Assembly: GCF_014199295.1 (NCBI RefSeq)
Contig: NZ_JACIJH010000021.1
Span: forward strand, 1-47,481
Direction of reading: 5' to 3'
Length of the DNA: 47,481 nt
Source of the DNA: Sphingopyxis panaciterrulae
GTDB lineage: Bacteria; Pseudomonadota; Alphaproteobacteria; Sphingomonadales; Sphingomonadaceae
Of this stretch, positions 8,207-17,465 are shown piece by piece. A model generated the notes under the pieces. That model had not been told where the DNA came from. It did not search any database and worked only from the letters and a program-made list of their open reading frames with translations. Positions within the stretch are counted from its first letter, which is position 1, and each line of letters starts with the position of its first letter. The translations under genes were made by a program, and so were the position numbers.

Positions 8207-9022
8207 CCTTGGGTCTAAACCCGAACCGCATCCAAGGATTATTCGCGCCGGTCTCTGCGGAATGTCGGCTTTCTTGGGTTCGGGCTTGATAGCCGCCTGA
8301 CCGCTATCGGCCATTGATCCCCGTGCTGCGGGCGCTGCTTGCCAAGACAAGCGTTGACCCCATATTTTCGCACAGGGTCATTAGGCCATTGAGTAGAATG
8401 GTCGTAAATCATTCCTGAACGCAATCTGCCATCGCATCATCGAGGCAGAAATCATGCGAGGCGACCCCCCAATCCTTTCACGCATTCTCTGGAACAGCCT
8501 TCGGAGAAATATCTTCCTGTCGGCGCAACCGAGCGCCCGACTTTCTCAGCTGTTCGCATTCGGATGTTGCCTATGGGCTTCGGTAAATTTGCCGCTTGCG
8601 CTATGCGCCAGCGTTATCGCCTTCGCGGTATTTGCGGTGCTCTCGGGCAATGGGGTTCGAAGGGCGCCTTTGCTGCAAGGTGCTTTTCTTCGCAACGCAC
8701 CGTTCCAAATATTCGAAACCGTGGTCACGCTGGTGGCCCTTACAATGCGCCTGTCTCCTCTTGAGCGCGATTTTGTCGCGGCCAGCTTGCTGAACCTTCT
8801 GTATCGATTCTGAAGGTCGGTGTCGCCAGCCTGCCAACTTGATGGGTGCGACATTCCGTCACCTCGCCCTGTCCTAAGGAATAGGTCCGCCTCGCCATCG
8901 GCCTGCAGCCGCTAGCCCCTTGCACGATAGGCGGGGCCCGGGCGGTCCGCGATGCTCGGGTCGATCTTCCCGGCGCCCGCTTCAGCGGGTTGGAGGAGGC
9001 CCCATTCAGCAAGGAGAGTCCC
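8207..9022. other. intergenic stretch of lower G+C, no secure gene
   Basis: About 800 bases between the adhesin terminator and the flavoprotein gene. The middle (about 8240-8870) has visibly lower G+C than its surroundings and no gene with a good ribosome site. One reading frame, 8454-8813, is listed separately at low confidence. A GC-rich stem-forming stretch lies at about 8925-8995, just before the flavoprotein ribosome site. No tRNA-like cloverleaf was found. Confidence 0.4.
8454..8813 (+). CDS. doubtful small hydrophobic protein
   Basis: A 119-residue open frame that starts with ATG and has one or two hydrophobic stretches (about residues 33-65 and 85-98). It has no convincing ribosome site and resembles no family I recognise. 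A comparable open frame runs antisense, so coding is uncertain. It could be a relic within the lower-G+C insert. I list it only because it is the best candidate in an otherwise empty 800 bases. Confidence 0.2.
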   Translation: MRGDPPILSRILWNSLRRNIFLSAQPSARLSQLFAFGCCLWASVNLPLALCASVIAFAVFAVLSGNGVRRAPLLQGAFLRNAPFQIFETVVTLVALTMRLSPLERDFVAASLLNLLYRF

Positions 9023-10237
9023 GTGTCACAGAAAATCGTCATTATCGGAGCCGGTTTCGCCGGACTGCTGGCCGCCCTTTCGGCGGCGCGGCTGCGTAAT
9101 GAGAAGGGCGTCTCGCCAGCGGATTTGACCATTACCGTCGTCGCGCCCGAACCCGCGCTGATCGTCAGGCCGCGCCTCTATGAACGCGATCCCGCGTCGA
9201 TGACGGCGCCCCTCGGCGAGCTGTTCGCCGCGACCGATATCGATTTCCGTGCCGGATGGGTCGACACGATCGATGCAGGGAAGGGCGTTATCAGTCTGAA
9301 GGGCGTGGACGGCGCGGCCGAAATGCTGCCCTATGATCGTCTGGTCGTCGCCGCGGGAAGCCACGGATTTCAGCCGCCGATACCTGGCCTTGCCGATTTC
9401 GGCCATAGTGTGAACGATCGGGCGGCCGCGGTCGCACTCGATAAACATCTGCAAGCACTCGCCGATCGACCAGCATCGCCCGCGCGTGATACTGTGGTGG
9501 TGGTCGGCGGCGGCTTCACGGGGATCGAGGTGGCGACCGAAATGCCCGACCGGCTGCGCGAAATCCTGGGGCAGGATACGCCGGTGCGCGTGGTGATCGT
9601 CGAGCATGGGCCGTGTGTCGCCGGCGACATGGGTGACGAGCCTCGTCCTTATATCGAGGCACGGCTGCGCGAGCTCGGTATCGAGACGATCGTCGGATCC
9701 GGCGTTTCCGGCCTCGACGAAGGCGGTGTCGCGCTCGACGATGGCGCGCGGATCGAAACCGACACGGTGATCTGGTCGGCAGGCATGCGTGCTTCGCCCC
9801 TGACCGCACAATTGCCCGGAGAGCGCGACACGCTCGGCCGCGTCCTCGTCGATCCCGATTTGCGGGTCCCTGGAGCGCCGCATATTTTCGCAACCGGCGA
9901 TACCGCGAAGGCGGCCACCGACGATAAGGGTAATTTTTCGCTGATGTCATGTCAGCACGCGCGCCGCCTCGGCGCCTTTGCCGGGCATAATGCCGCCGCC
10001 GACCTGCTTGGCGAGCCAACCCTGCCATATGACCAACCATCCTATGTCGTGTGCCTTGATCTCGGTCCCGATGCCGCGATCTTCACCCGCGGTTGGTCAC
10101 CCCGGACCGTCGAGATCACCGGACCCGAGGCGAAAAAGGTCAAGATGGAGGTCAATCGCGTTTGGATATATCCGCCCGCGGCAGAGCGCGCGGCAGCATT
10201 CCAGAATGCCTTCGAGGCGCGCACGGTCGATTTCTGA
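9023..10237 (+). CDS. NAD(P)/FAD-dependent oxidoreductase, NDH-2-like
   Basis: A 404-residue flavoprotein. It has an N-terminal FAD-binding Rossmann motif, VIIGAGFAGLLAA (residues 5-17), and a second nucleotide-binding motif VVVVGGGFTGIEVA (about 159-172) for NAD(P)H. A conserved ATGD segment near residue 295 contacts FAD. Length and order fit the type II NADH dehydrogenase/Pyr_redox_2 family, which moves electrons from NADH to quinone at the inner face of the membrane. The start is GTG at 9023 with an aaggag site at 9011-9016; an in-frame ATG at 8990 lacks one. No second gene is clearly co-transcribed, though the SDR gene begins 111 bases downstream on the same strand. The exact electron acceptor is not visible from sequence. 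Confidence 0.82.
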   Translation: MSQKIVIIGAGFAGLLAALSAARLRNEKGVSPADLTITVVAPEPALIVRPRLYERDPASMTAPLGELFAATDIDFRAGWVDTIDAGKGVISLKGVDGAAEMLPYDRLVVAAGSHGFQPPIPGLADFGHSVNDRAAAVALDKHLQALADRPASPARDTVVVVGGGFTGIEVATEMPDRLREILGQDTPVRVVIVEHGPCVAGDMGDEPRPYIEARLRELGIETIVGSGVSGLDEGGVALDDGARIETDTVIWSAGMRASPLTAQLPGERDTLGRVLVDPDLRVPGAPHIFATGDTAKAATDDKGNFSLMSCQHARRLGAFAGHNAAADLLGEPTLPYDQPSYVVCLDLGPDAAIFTRGWSPRTVEITGPEAKKVKMEVNRVWIYPPAAERAAAFQNAFEARTVDF

Positions 10238-10348
10238 GGGGCGCTTTGCCGGGCTCCGCGATGGTCGTGCGCCTCACTCATTCTCGACCGACATTTTTCC
10301 CGCGGGCGCAATTGCGGCCCGTCGTCCCCTATCGAACAGGAACTCTCC

Positions 10349-11332
10349 ATGACTGCTGTGCAATTGCCGCTTGATACGCCCTTCGGCCCGTTCACGACCG
10401 CCGCTGATGTCGCCGATGGCGTCGATCTTACAGGGAAGTCCGCGATCGTCACGGGCGGCGCATCGAATCTGGGCTTTGAGACGGTCAAGATACTCGCTTT
10501 GAAAGGCGCTCATGTTGTCGTGCCGGCACGCAATGCGAGCGCGGCCCGGCAAGTTTTCCACGATATGCCAAACGTCGAAGTCGCCGCGATGGACCTTCTC
10601 GACCCATTGTCGATCACAGCCTTCGCGTCCGGCTTTGAGGAGAGCGGTCGCGCGCTCGATCTCCTGATCCTGAGCGCCGGAGTCATGGCGACCCCGCTGT
10701 TTCGCGACCCCGCGGGGCGGGAAGGTCAGTTCGCGACTAATCATCTCGGTCATTTTCGTCTGACCGCCGCGCTCTGGCCGCGGCTTCGCGGTGCAGCCGG
10801 CGGCGCGCGCGTGGTCGTCCTGTCGTCGCGCGCGCACCAACTTGGCGGACTCGACCTGTCAGATCTCGATTTCCGGCGCCGCGCCTACGACAAATGGTTG
10901 GCGTACGGCCAGGCCAAGACGGCAAACGCCCTCTTCGCCGTCGCGCTCGACGCGCGCGGCGCGGAGCACGGCATTCGCGCCTTTTCCGTCCATCCCGGTT
11001 CGATACTGGGACCGCTTGCGCGTCACTTGAGCCGGGAGGAGATTGAGCAGTTTGGCGCGGTGCATCCGGACGGCACGGCCGTTGTCGATCCGCGGCGCGA
11101 CCTCAAGAGTCCGCAGCAAGGCGCCGCCACGACGATCTGGTGCGCCACGTCGCCCGCTCTGGCGAGTTTCGGCGGGGTTTATTGTGAAGACTGCGACATT
11201 GCTTTCATCGAGGCGGACGGCGAACTCGGCGGGCCTGGTGTGCGTCCTTTCGCCGTCGACCCCGACACAGCCGAAGCGCTGTGGCACGAAAGCGCCCGGT
11301 TGCTCGATATCCGTCAGCCCGGATATTGCTGA
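10349..11332 (+). CDS. short-chain dehydrogenase/reductase (retinol-dehydrogenase-like)
   Basis: A 327-residue SDR, longer than the classical 250. The cofactor-binding motif reads TGGASNLG (about residues 35-42), a variant of TGxxxGxG in which the last glycine is kept but the middle one is replaced. The catalytic serine lies in VVLSSRAHQLGG, and the active-site pair is YGQAK (about 187-191). It has an N-terminal 25-residue extension and an extended C-terminus as in the oxidoreductases annotated near retinol dehydrogenase. An aggaac ribosome site precedes the ATG. Its stop overlaps the start of the LOG-family gene as TGATG, so the two are likely co-translated. Substrate is unknown. Confidence 0.85.
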   Translation: MTAVQLPLDTPFGPFTTAADVADGVDLTGKSAIVTGGASNLGFETVKILALKGAHVVVPARNASAARQVFHDMPNVEVAAMDLLDPLSITAFASGFEESGRALDLLILSAGVMATPLFRDPAGREGQFATNHLGHFRLTAALWPRLRGAAGGARVVVLSSRAHQLGGLDLSDLDFRRRAYDKWLAYGQAKTANALFAVALDARGAEHGIRAFSVHPGSILGPLARHLSREEIEQFGAVHPDGTAVVDPRRDLKSPQQGAATTIWCATSPALASFGGVYCEDCDIAFIEADGELGGPGVRPFAVDPDTAEALWHESARLLDIRQPGYC

Positions 11333-11940
11333 TGAGCCCCGCGCTCAAGCAGGAGTCGCCGCGCCGGCTTTGCGTTTTTTCCGGGTCGAGCACCGGAATC
11401 TCGCCGGCCTATGAATGCGCTGCGCGGCGCCTTGGCGAGCAGCTGGCACGGAGCGGCATCGCCCTGGTCTATGGCGGCGCGGCTGTCGGCCTGATGGGCG
11501 CCGTCGCCGATGCCGTGCTGGCGGGCGGTGGCCAGGTCATTGGCGTCATCCCGCAGGCGCTGGTCGAAAAGGAGGTCGCGCATCGCGGGTTGACCGAGCT
11601 GCGCATTGTAAGCTCGATGCATGAGCGCAAGGCGCTGATGGCGGATCTGTCGGATGGCTTTATCGCGCTGCCGGGCGGGATAGGCACGCTCGAGGAACTG
11701 TTCGAGGTCTGGACCTGGGCGCAGCTTGGGACCCATGCGAAGCCGTGCGCCCTGCTCAACGGCCTTGGCTTTTACGACGGGCTGCTCACCTTCCTCGATC
11801 ATGTCGTCGGACAGGGCTTTCTGAAGCCTATTCACCGCGAGATGCTGATCGTCGAGGATGATCCGGCATGTCTGTTGCAGACGATAGCGCGATATCGTGC
11901 GCCGGCAGTCGGGAAGTGGGTAGGCCGCCCCGACAGATAG
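11332..11940 (+). CDS. LOG-family protein (cytokinin riboside 5'-monophosphate phosphoribohydrolase type)
   Basis: A 202-residue Rossmann-fold protein of the TIGR00730/LOG family. It has FSGSS near the start (phosphate loop), VYGGAAVGLMG (about 45-55), and the signature PGGIGTLEELFEVWTWAQLG (about 113-132), in which the PGGxGTxxE residues form the active site. The family cleaves ribose 5-phosphate from N6-modified AMP or from other nucleoside monophosphates. The start is placed at the ATG that overlaps the SDR stop codon; an in-frame ATG at 11281 lies inside the SDR gene. A strong terminator follows. The cellular role in bacteria that do not make cytokinin is unsettled. Confidence 0.87.
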   Translation: MSPALKQESPRRLCVFSGSSTGISPAYECAARRLGEQLARSGIALVYGGAAVGLMGAVADAVLAGGGQVIGVIPQALVEKEVAHRGLTELRIVSSMHERKALMADLSDGFIALPGGIGTLEELFEVWTWAQLGTHAKPCALLNGLGFYDGLLTFLDHVVGQGFLKPIHREMLIVEDDPACLLQTIARYRAPAVGKWVGRPDR

Positions 11941-11959
11941 CCGGATCGCCGCAATGGAA

Positions 11960-11992
11960 CCGGGACGGACGGCGCGATCCGTCCCGGATTTT
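11960..11992. terminator. bidirectional rho-independent terminator
   Basis: A perfect 10-base stem (ccgggacgga at 11960-11969, tccgtcccgg at 11978-11987) with an 8-base loop and a T run (11989-11992) on the plus strand. It lies between the convergent LOG-family and alpha/beta-hydrolase genes and can serve both. Confidence 0.82.
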
Positions 11993-11996
11993 CCCA

Positions 11997-12968
11997 TCAG
12001 CTCCGGATGAAGGCCAACATATCCTTGTTGATCACATCGGCATGGGTCGCGGCCATGCCGTGCGGATAACCTTCATAAGCCTTCAGCGTCCCCTTCGCGA
12101 GCAGCTTCGCCGAGAGCGGGGCGGAGTCCGCGAACGGCACGACCTGATCGTCGGTGCCGTGCATGACCAGCGTAGGGACCGCAATCTTCTTCAGATCTTC
12201 GGTGAAGTCGGTTTCGGAAAACGCCTTGATGCAGTCGTAGTGGGCCTTGGCGCTGCCGACCATGCCTTGCCGCCACCAGTTCTGGATCAGGCCCTGGCTG
12301 ACCTTCGCGCCGTCGCGGTTGAAGCCATAGAAAGGGCCCGAGGCGATATCGAGGTAGAATTGCGACCGGTCCTCGGCCAGTGCCTTGCGGAACCCGTCGA
12401 ACACCTCGACGGGAAGACCGCCGGGGTTGCTGGCCTTCTTCACCATGACTGGCGGAACTGCGCCGACGAGAATCAGCTTTGCGATCGTTCCGGCTTTGGC
12501 GCGTGCGGCATAATGCGCAGCTTCGCCGCCGCCGGTCGAATGGCCGATGTGTACCGCGCCCTTGAGGTCGAGCGAAGCGACCAGCGCCGCGACGTCGGCG
12601 GCATAGGTGTCCATCTCGTTGCCGTGATCGGTCTGCGTCGAGCGGCCGTGACCACGCCGGTCGTGGGCAATCACGCGGTAGCCCTGAGAGAGGAAGAAGA
12701 GCAGCTGGTTGTCCCACTCGTCGGCCGTGAGCGGCCAGCCGTGATGGAAGACGAGCGGCTGCGCATCGCGCGGCCCCCAGTCCTTGTAGAAAATCTGCGC
12801 GCCGTCACTGGCAGTGATATAAGTCATGGGATCGGCTCCTTTGTGAGCTTTCGGGGGGATTGTGCCAAGGCTGACAGCCGACCAGCCCAGGCCGCCTGCA
12901 AGCGTCGCCGCGCCACCGGCGGCGACGAGCGCCCGGCGACCGATCATGAAATCCTGAAGTATGGGCAT
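11997..12968 (-). CDS. alpha/beta hydrolase, non-haem chloroperoxidase-like, with twin-arginine signal
   Basis: A 323-residue alpha/beta hydrolase. The catalytic triad candidates are Ser in GHSTGGG (about residues 142-148), Asp in HGTDDQVVP (about 270-278), and His in EGYPHGM (about 296-302). The oxyanion segment is FHHGWP. This matches the cofactor-free haloperoxidase/esterase group. The N-terminus carries GRR followed by a hydrophobic alanine-rich stretch (residues 10-33), suggesting export by the Tat route; a start at the internal ATG of MTYITASDG would give the usual 275-residue cytosolic form. It is convergent with the LOG-family gene across a shared terminator. Natural substrate cannot be read from sequence. 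Confidence 0.83.
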   Translation of the reverse strand: MPILQDFMIGRRALVAAGGAATLAGGLGWSAVSLGTIPPKAHKGADPMTYITASDGAQIFYKDWGPRDAQPLVFHHGWPLTADEWDNQLLFFLSQGYRVIAHDRRGHGRSTQTDHGNEMDTYAADVAALVASLDLKGAVHIGHSTGGGEAAHYAARAKAGTIAKLILVGAVPPVMVKKASNPGGLPVEVFDGFRKALAEDRSQFYLDIASGPFYGFNRDGAKVSQGLIQNWWRQGMVGSAKAHYDCIKAFSETDFTEDLKKIAVPTLVMHGTDDQVVPFADSAPLSAKLLAKGTLKAYEGYPHGMAATHADVINKDMLAFIRS

Positions 12969-13110
12969 GCTGTGATCCTTCGCGTCGAACCGATGCCGTA
13001 TACGGGATGCCCGGGACGGGATCGGCCCATTTGGGATAAGGATTTCGGGCGGCAGCGCGATTATACGGGGGATGCGCTGCGACTATGCCAAGGTCGAGGC
13101 AGGTTGGCGA

Positions 13111-14964
13111 CTAGTCCTCGCCGCCCTTCGCTATTGGAAGGGTGAAGGTGAAGCGCGCGCCCGTGGGTTCGACGTTGTTGGCTCGGAGTGGGCCGCCGTG
13201 CGCTTCGACGATCGAGCGGCAGATGGCGAGACCCATTCCCATGCCGTGCACCTTGGTCGTGAAGAAGGCTTCCAACGCGTGATCGGGGTCGGCAAGGCCT
13301 GGCCCCGTGTCGGCGATATCGATCCGTATGCGACCGCGCTCAACGGCTCCTTCCAGCCGTAACTTTCGGCTGCCCTCCGGGCTCGCAGCCATTGCCTCGA
13401 TCGCGTTGCGCAGGATGTTGACGAAAACCTGCTGGATCTGGACCGCATCGATCGCGACGGGTGGAAGGCCGGGGGCGAGCCGAATGTCGAGAGATGTTCG
13501 ACTTTGCGCGAAGGGCTCGGCGAGAAGGTCTCGCACTTCGCCGACCAGCGCGCCGAGGTCGGTGGATCGGCGCGGACCGGCGCTCTTTTGGAAAAGGGCA
13601 CGAATATGGCTGACGATGTCGGCTGCGGATTCGGCGCTTCGCACGATCCGGTCAACGATGCCCCGCGCGCGGGCGATGTTCGGTTCGTCGCCGGCCAGCC
13701 ACCGCTGGCAAGCCTGGGCGTTGGTCATGATGGCGGCGAGCGGCTGATTGACCTCATGCGCGATCGATGCCGAGAGCTGGGCGAGGCTCGCCGCCTCGCC
13801 GGCTTTCGCGAGTTTATCCTGCGCTTGCCGGAGCTCATCCTGCGCGCGGATCTGGTCGTCGATATCGAGACAAACGCCGTTCCACTGCACAATTTCGCCG
13901 GCTTCGTCGCGCATGGCGGCGAGCCGCGTTTCGACCCAGCGAAATGTCCCGTCGAAGCGGCGCTGCCGATGGGTGAGCGCATAGGGCGCGCCCGTGCGCA
14001 GCGAATGATCGAGACGTTCGTTTACGCGGTCGAGATCGTCGGGATGGATGATGGCGCCCAACAGGCTTTGCAATCGCGGAACATCGGGTTCGTCCTTCGC
14101 CGCGACGTCGAAGCCGAGGAATTCGCGCATGTGGCGGCTGAAGTAGATCGGCCGGCCCGACGGCGTCATGCACCAGATAAGAGCGGGCGCAGTCTCGAGC
14201 AGTTCGCGCAGGGAGCGCTCGCTCTCGTGCAGGGCGGCGTCGGTCCGGCGGAAGACATCGACGTCGAAACCCGTGCCGTACCAACCCGTAACGCGGCCGT
14301 CGTCGGCGCGTGCAGGGCGGATCGCGAAGCGGTGCCAAACATATTCGCCGGTTGCCCGCAGCACGCGATATTCGTAGTTGAACGGTGTCCCGCTGCGCAT
14401 GCAGCGGCGCAGCTCGGCAGAAGCGCCGTCATAGTCTGCCGGATGCACGCCCTTCTTCCAGCCAAGGTCACCGCCGTCGAGGAAAGCCGCGTCGCTCAGC
14501 GGCTCGTTGAAATCGTCCAATGTCATCGCAAGCGATGTCTGGGCCATGGGGGTCGCATAGGTGAAGCGTCCCTCGGCGTCGAAGGCGAACGCAGAGCCGT
14601 AGACGTCTTCGATGATCTTCGCGGCGTTTACCGCATCGCCGGTTTCCCCGAGCGAGGTGGCGAGCGCCCAGTCTTCGTGCGGGTCGTGAACCAAGGGGCG
14701 TACGGTGACATTGGAGGAATAGGCAGGTTCGGCACGATATTTGTGCCATCGCCATCCGTGCCTTGGCGAGCGCTGGCGGTAGCTGACGACCTGCGGTACG
14801 CCGCTGCAAAAGGCGCGTGCTTCGGCCTGTGCAATGGCTTGGCGGTCGCCGGGATGAATCGCCTCGTCCGCATGGATATGGGGTTCGGCATGGCGCCGCC
14901 ACGCAAGCGCGCCCATCGCAACGCCGATTGCCAGACCGGCGAACAGGCCAGCCGGTTCGATCAT
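13111..14964 (-). CDS. PAS-domain sensor histidine kinase (last gene of the operon)
   Basis: A 617-residue kinase. One N-terminal membrane helix (about 5-22) precedes an unassigned region, then two PAS domains (about 115-240 and 250-375, each ending in a PAC-like segment with a WYGTGFDVD or WNGVCLDID motif). The dimerisation/phosphoacceptor helix has IAHEVNQPLAAI with His 403, followed by an ATPase domain with N (LRNAIEA), G1 (DTGPGL) and G2 (GMGMGLAI) boxes. The IAHEVNQP motif and GMGMGL box place it with FixL/DctB-like kinases. Its start overlaps the stop of the neighbouring kinase as ATGA. No haem-binding histidine pattern was recognised, so the signal is unknown. Confidence 0.87.
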   Translation of the reverse strand: MIEPAGLFAGLAIGVAMGALAWRRHAEPHIHADEAIHPGDRQAIAQAEARAFCSGVPQVVSYRQRSPRHGWRWHKYRAEPAYSSNVTVRPLVHDPHEDWALATSLGETGDAVNAAKIIEDVYGSAFAFDAEGRFTYATPMAQTSLAMTLDDFNEPLSDAAFLDGGDLGWKKGVHPADYDGASAELRRCMRSGTPFNYEYRVLRATGEYVWHRFAIRPARADDGRVTGWYGTGFDVDVFRRTDAALHESERSLRELLETAPALIWCMTPSGRPIYFSRHMREFLGFDVAAKDEPDVPRLQSLLGAIIHPDDLDRVNERLDHSLRTGAPYALTHRQRRFDGTFRWVETRLAAMRDEAGEIVQWNGVCLDIDDQIRAQDELRQAQDKLAKAGEAASLAQLSASIAHEVNQPLAAIMTNAQACQRWLAGDEPNIARARGIVDRIVRSAESAADIVSHIRALFQKSAGPRRSTDLGALVGEVRDLLAEPFAQSRTSLDIRLAPGLPPVAIDAVQIQQVFVNILRNAIEAMAASPEGSRKLRLEGAVERGRIRIDIADTGPGLADPDHALEAFFTTKVHGMGMGLAICRSIVEAHGGPLRANNVEPTGARFTFTLPIAKGGED

Positions 14965-16994
14965 GATGCCTGGCGCGCGGGTGGCAAGCGGACGCGAAAT
15001 TCCGCGCCGCCTTCTGGATGGTTGGAGGCTGACACTCCTCCGCCGTGCGCCGCGACGATCGATCGGCAGATCGCGAGGCCGATTCCCATCCCTTGCGGCT
15101 TCGTGGTGAAGAAGCCGTCGAAGATATGGCCGAGATGATCTGGGTCGATTCCCGGTCCCCGGTCGCGCAAAGTAAACAGGGCTTCGCCTTTTAAGCCCGC
15201 CCTCGTTGCAATATGGATTTCCCTATCGGCCTCGCACGATGCCTCGACCGCCTGCGCCGCATTGATCAGCAGGTTGACGATGACTTGTTGGAGCTGGATG
15301 CGATCGCCGACGATTTTCGGAACGCGGCGTGCATAGGATGTCGTCACACGAATGCCGCGTGTTTCGATCTCGTGGCGGACGAAGAGGAGGCTTTCCTGCA
15401 CGAGGTCGTTGAGCGCGATCGGTACCGGTTCGGGTGCCTGCTTGACGGCCATGCTGCGAATGCGGCGCACGATATCGTCGGCGCGGCGCGCGCTCGTCGC
15501 GATCCGCGTTGTCAGCTGCGCGACCTTGCCGATGTCGGGTTCGTCGCGCGCCAGCCAGCGAAGGCTCGTCTCGGCATTCGTCATGATTGCCGCCAGCGGT
15601 TGATTGACTTCATGGGCGATCGAACTGGTCAGCTCGCCGAGGGTCGAGATGCGCGCGGCGTGGCTAAAATCAGCCTGCAGCTGTCGGAGCTCGGTCTCGA
15701 TGCGGAGGCGTTCCGTCACATCTTCGAGGCTGAAAATTGTCGTGTCGAGTTCGAGCAGCGGCTCGGGATAGGTGACCGAAAAGCGGACGTCGAGCAGGCG
15801 GCCGTCAAGCGCGCGTATCTTCATATATTCGCTGTAATTCTTGCGCCCGCTGAATCGCCCGATCATGACGCGGCGCAGCGAGTCCGGGCTTTCGGCGAAC
15901 AGATATCCGACAGGCCGGATTAAGTCCTGTACGCTGGCGCCGCCGACGAGTTCGATCGCGCATCGATTGACGTCGGTGACCGGAACGCTCGCCGCTGCGA
16001 ATTCGACGAGTTCAGGGTGATCGTCGAGATGTCCTGCAAAGTCAGTGACACCGCGCGAGCGCAGCTGGGCGTATATCTTGCCCATGTGGCTCGCATCGAC
16101 CTGCCAGAGCGCGACCGGCATATAGTGAATGAGCTTGCGGTAGCGCGCCTCGCTCGCGCGCAGATAGAGGTAGGATCGATCGTCGTCGGCTGCGCCGTCG
16201 ACGGCAACGAACAACCGGTCCGGTCGATCGTCGCCCGCGCGCCATACGGTAACGAGGGGATCGCGCAGGATGCCATCGGAGGCGAGGCGGCGCTGGACGC
16301 TGCGGCCTTCGCGGTCGGCGCGTGCCTCGAGGATGAGATTCGCAAGGATCGTCCGACTTTCGAGAGGCCAGAAAGCCGCGACCGACTGCCCGGCCATCAG
16401 GGCCCGCCCGCGATTGCCGCCAACCAGCCTCGCGGTCCGATCGTTGACCTCGACGATCCGCGCGGCATTGACGAGCCCGTGGAGAAGTTCGTCGCGCTCG
16501 GACGTGTCGGCGCCGGGCGCGCGGGGTGCGAGACGAGCGAGGATGTCGGCGGCGGGCGCGACGTCGATTTCCCAACTCGCCGCCATCGACCGATCCGGGA
16601 CTCGGTCGTGCGCTCCCGCCCAGCCTGGTGCCTCGGGCTCTGCGCGGGCATATTCGACGACGTCGCGCAGCGTTCCGGCGCCGTCATAGCGCAGATGCCG
16701 CCGGACCCTTGCGACCCGCACGTCGCCGTCGCGCGTGCGGCGCCGAACACGTCCCTCCCACGCGCCTTCCTGAAGCAATTGCGACCAGGCGTTCGCCTCG
16801 TCGCCTGGCGCGGGCGACAGCTGGGCGCCATCGGTCCCGCAAACGGCGAGTGCGGGCCAGCCGAACAGGCGCTCGGCGGCCGGGTTCCAATAGCGTATGA
16901 TCCCGGCGGGATCGAGGATGACGATGCTCTCCGATGCGAGTTCCGCGATGCCCTCCACATCGCTCTCAAGCGGGTCGAGGAGGGTCGCCGTCAC
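14961..16994 (-). CDS. multi-PAS sensor histidine kinase
   Basis: A 677-residue cytosolic kinase with an N-terminal PAS domain (about 10-115), a middle PAS-like region (about 170-275), a third PAS domain (about 280-430), a phosphoacceptor helix with IAHEVNQPLAAI (His 461) and an ATPase domain with NLLINAAQ, DRGPGI and GMGIGLAI boxes. The GTG start at 16994 is chosen because it overlaps the stop of the receiver gene as GTGA; longer in-frame extensions read through the receiver gene in another frame with an arginine-rich sequence typical of shadow frames. The kinase core is clearly related to the following kinase, suggesting duplication. No membrane helix is seen. Confidence 0.86.
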   Translation of the reverse strand: MTATLLDPLESDVEGIAELASESIVILDPAGIIRYWNPAAERLFGWPALAVCGTDGAQLSPAPGDEANAWSQLLQEGAWEGRVRRRTRDGDVRVARVRRHLRYDGAGTLRDVVEYARAEPEAPGWAGAHDRVPDRSMAASWEIDVAPAADILARLAPRAPGADTSERDELLHGLVNAARIVEVNDRTARLVGGNRGRALMAGQSVAAFWPLESRTILANLILEARADREGRSVQRRLASDGILRDPLVTVWRAGDDRPDRLFVAVDGAADDDRSYLYLRASEARYRKLIHYMPVALWQVDASHMGKIYAQLRSRGVTDFAGHLDDHPELVEFAAASVPVTDVNRCAIELVGGASVQDLIRPVGYLFAESPDSLRRVMIGRFSGRKNYSEYMKIRALDGRLLDVRFSVTYPEPLLELDTTIFSLEDVTERLRIETELRQLQADFSHAARISTLGELTSSIAHEVNQPLAAIMTNAETSLRWLARDEPDIGKVAQLTTRIATSARRADDIVRRIRSMAVKQAPEPVPIALNDLVQESLLFVRHEIETRGIRVTTSYARRVPKIVGDRIQLQQVIVNLLINAAQAVEASCEADREIHIATRAGLKGEALFTLRDRGPGIDPDHLGHIFDGFFTTKPQGMGIGLAICRSIVAAHGGGVSASNHPEGGAEFRVRLPPARQAS

Positions 16995-17380
16995 CGCTTT
17001 GAGCTCGAACCTGAACTCGCGATTGCCTGCGCGAGCGCTCCCAGCAGATGCTCGTCGGTGACGGGCTTGGTGAGCCACGCGCGCGCACCGATCGCGAGGG
17101 CATGGGAACGCGTCGCTTCGTCGAGCACCGACGATAGGACGATCACCGGCAATCCCGCGCGCTCGTCGCGCAATCGTTCGATCAAATCGATGCCTGACAT
17201 GCCCGGCATGCGAATGTCGGTCACAAGGCAATCGAATTGGCGGACGCGGCGCGCCGCAAGAAACTCGGCAGCGCCCTCGAAACATTCGCAGGCGAGCCCC
17301 GAGACCATCAGAAGGTCGCCCAGGGCTTCGCGAACGGCCTCGTCATCGTCCACGATCGCGACGGTCGGCATATGGGACAA
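16991..17380 (-). CDS. single-domain response regulator (receiver only)
   Basis: A 129-residue receiver domain without an output domain. Acidic pocket residues are in VDDDEA (11-14), the phosphoacceptor is Asp 55 in TDIRMPGMSG, and the conserved lysine is in LTKP (about 102-105). Such stand-alone receivers often act as phosphate sinks or intermediates. It is coupled by GTGA overlap to the downstream multi-PAS kinase and lies 85 bases after the FixJ-type regulator, so the kinases may signal to both. A second ATG three codons in is an alternative start. Confidence 0.88.
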   Translation of the reverse strand: MSHMPTVAIVDDDEAVREALGDLLMVSGLACECFEGAAEFLAARRVRQFDCLVTDIRMPGMSGIDLIERLRDERAGLPVIVLSSVLDEATRSHALAIGARAWLTKPVTDEHLLGALAQAIASSGSSSKR

Positions 17381-17465
17381 GCGGCGGCATCCTCTTTCAC
17401 GCGGCCTCGCTGGCCGATGGGGTCAATGTCGCGCAGCTTGTAAGCCATTATAACCATACCAAAGT

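Noticed and set aside
6221..8350. 709-codon antisense frame across the adhesin
   Set aside because: It mirrors the adhesin's repetitive codons; no domain is recognisable and the plus-strand protein has signal, necks and anchor.
13504..15138. Long plus-strand frame over the second PAS kinase
   Set aside because: Shadow of the minus-strand kinase, which holds complete H, N and G boxes.
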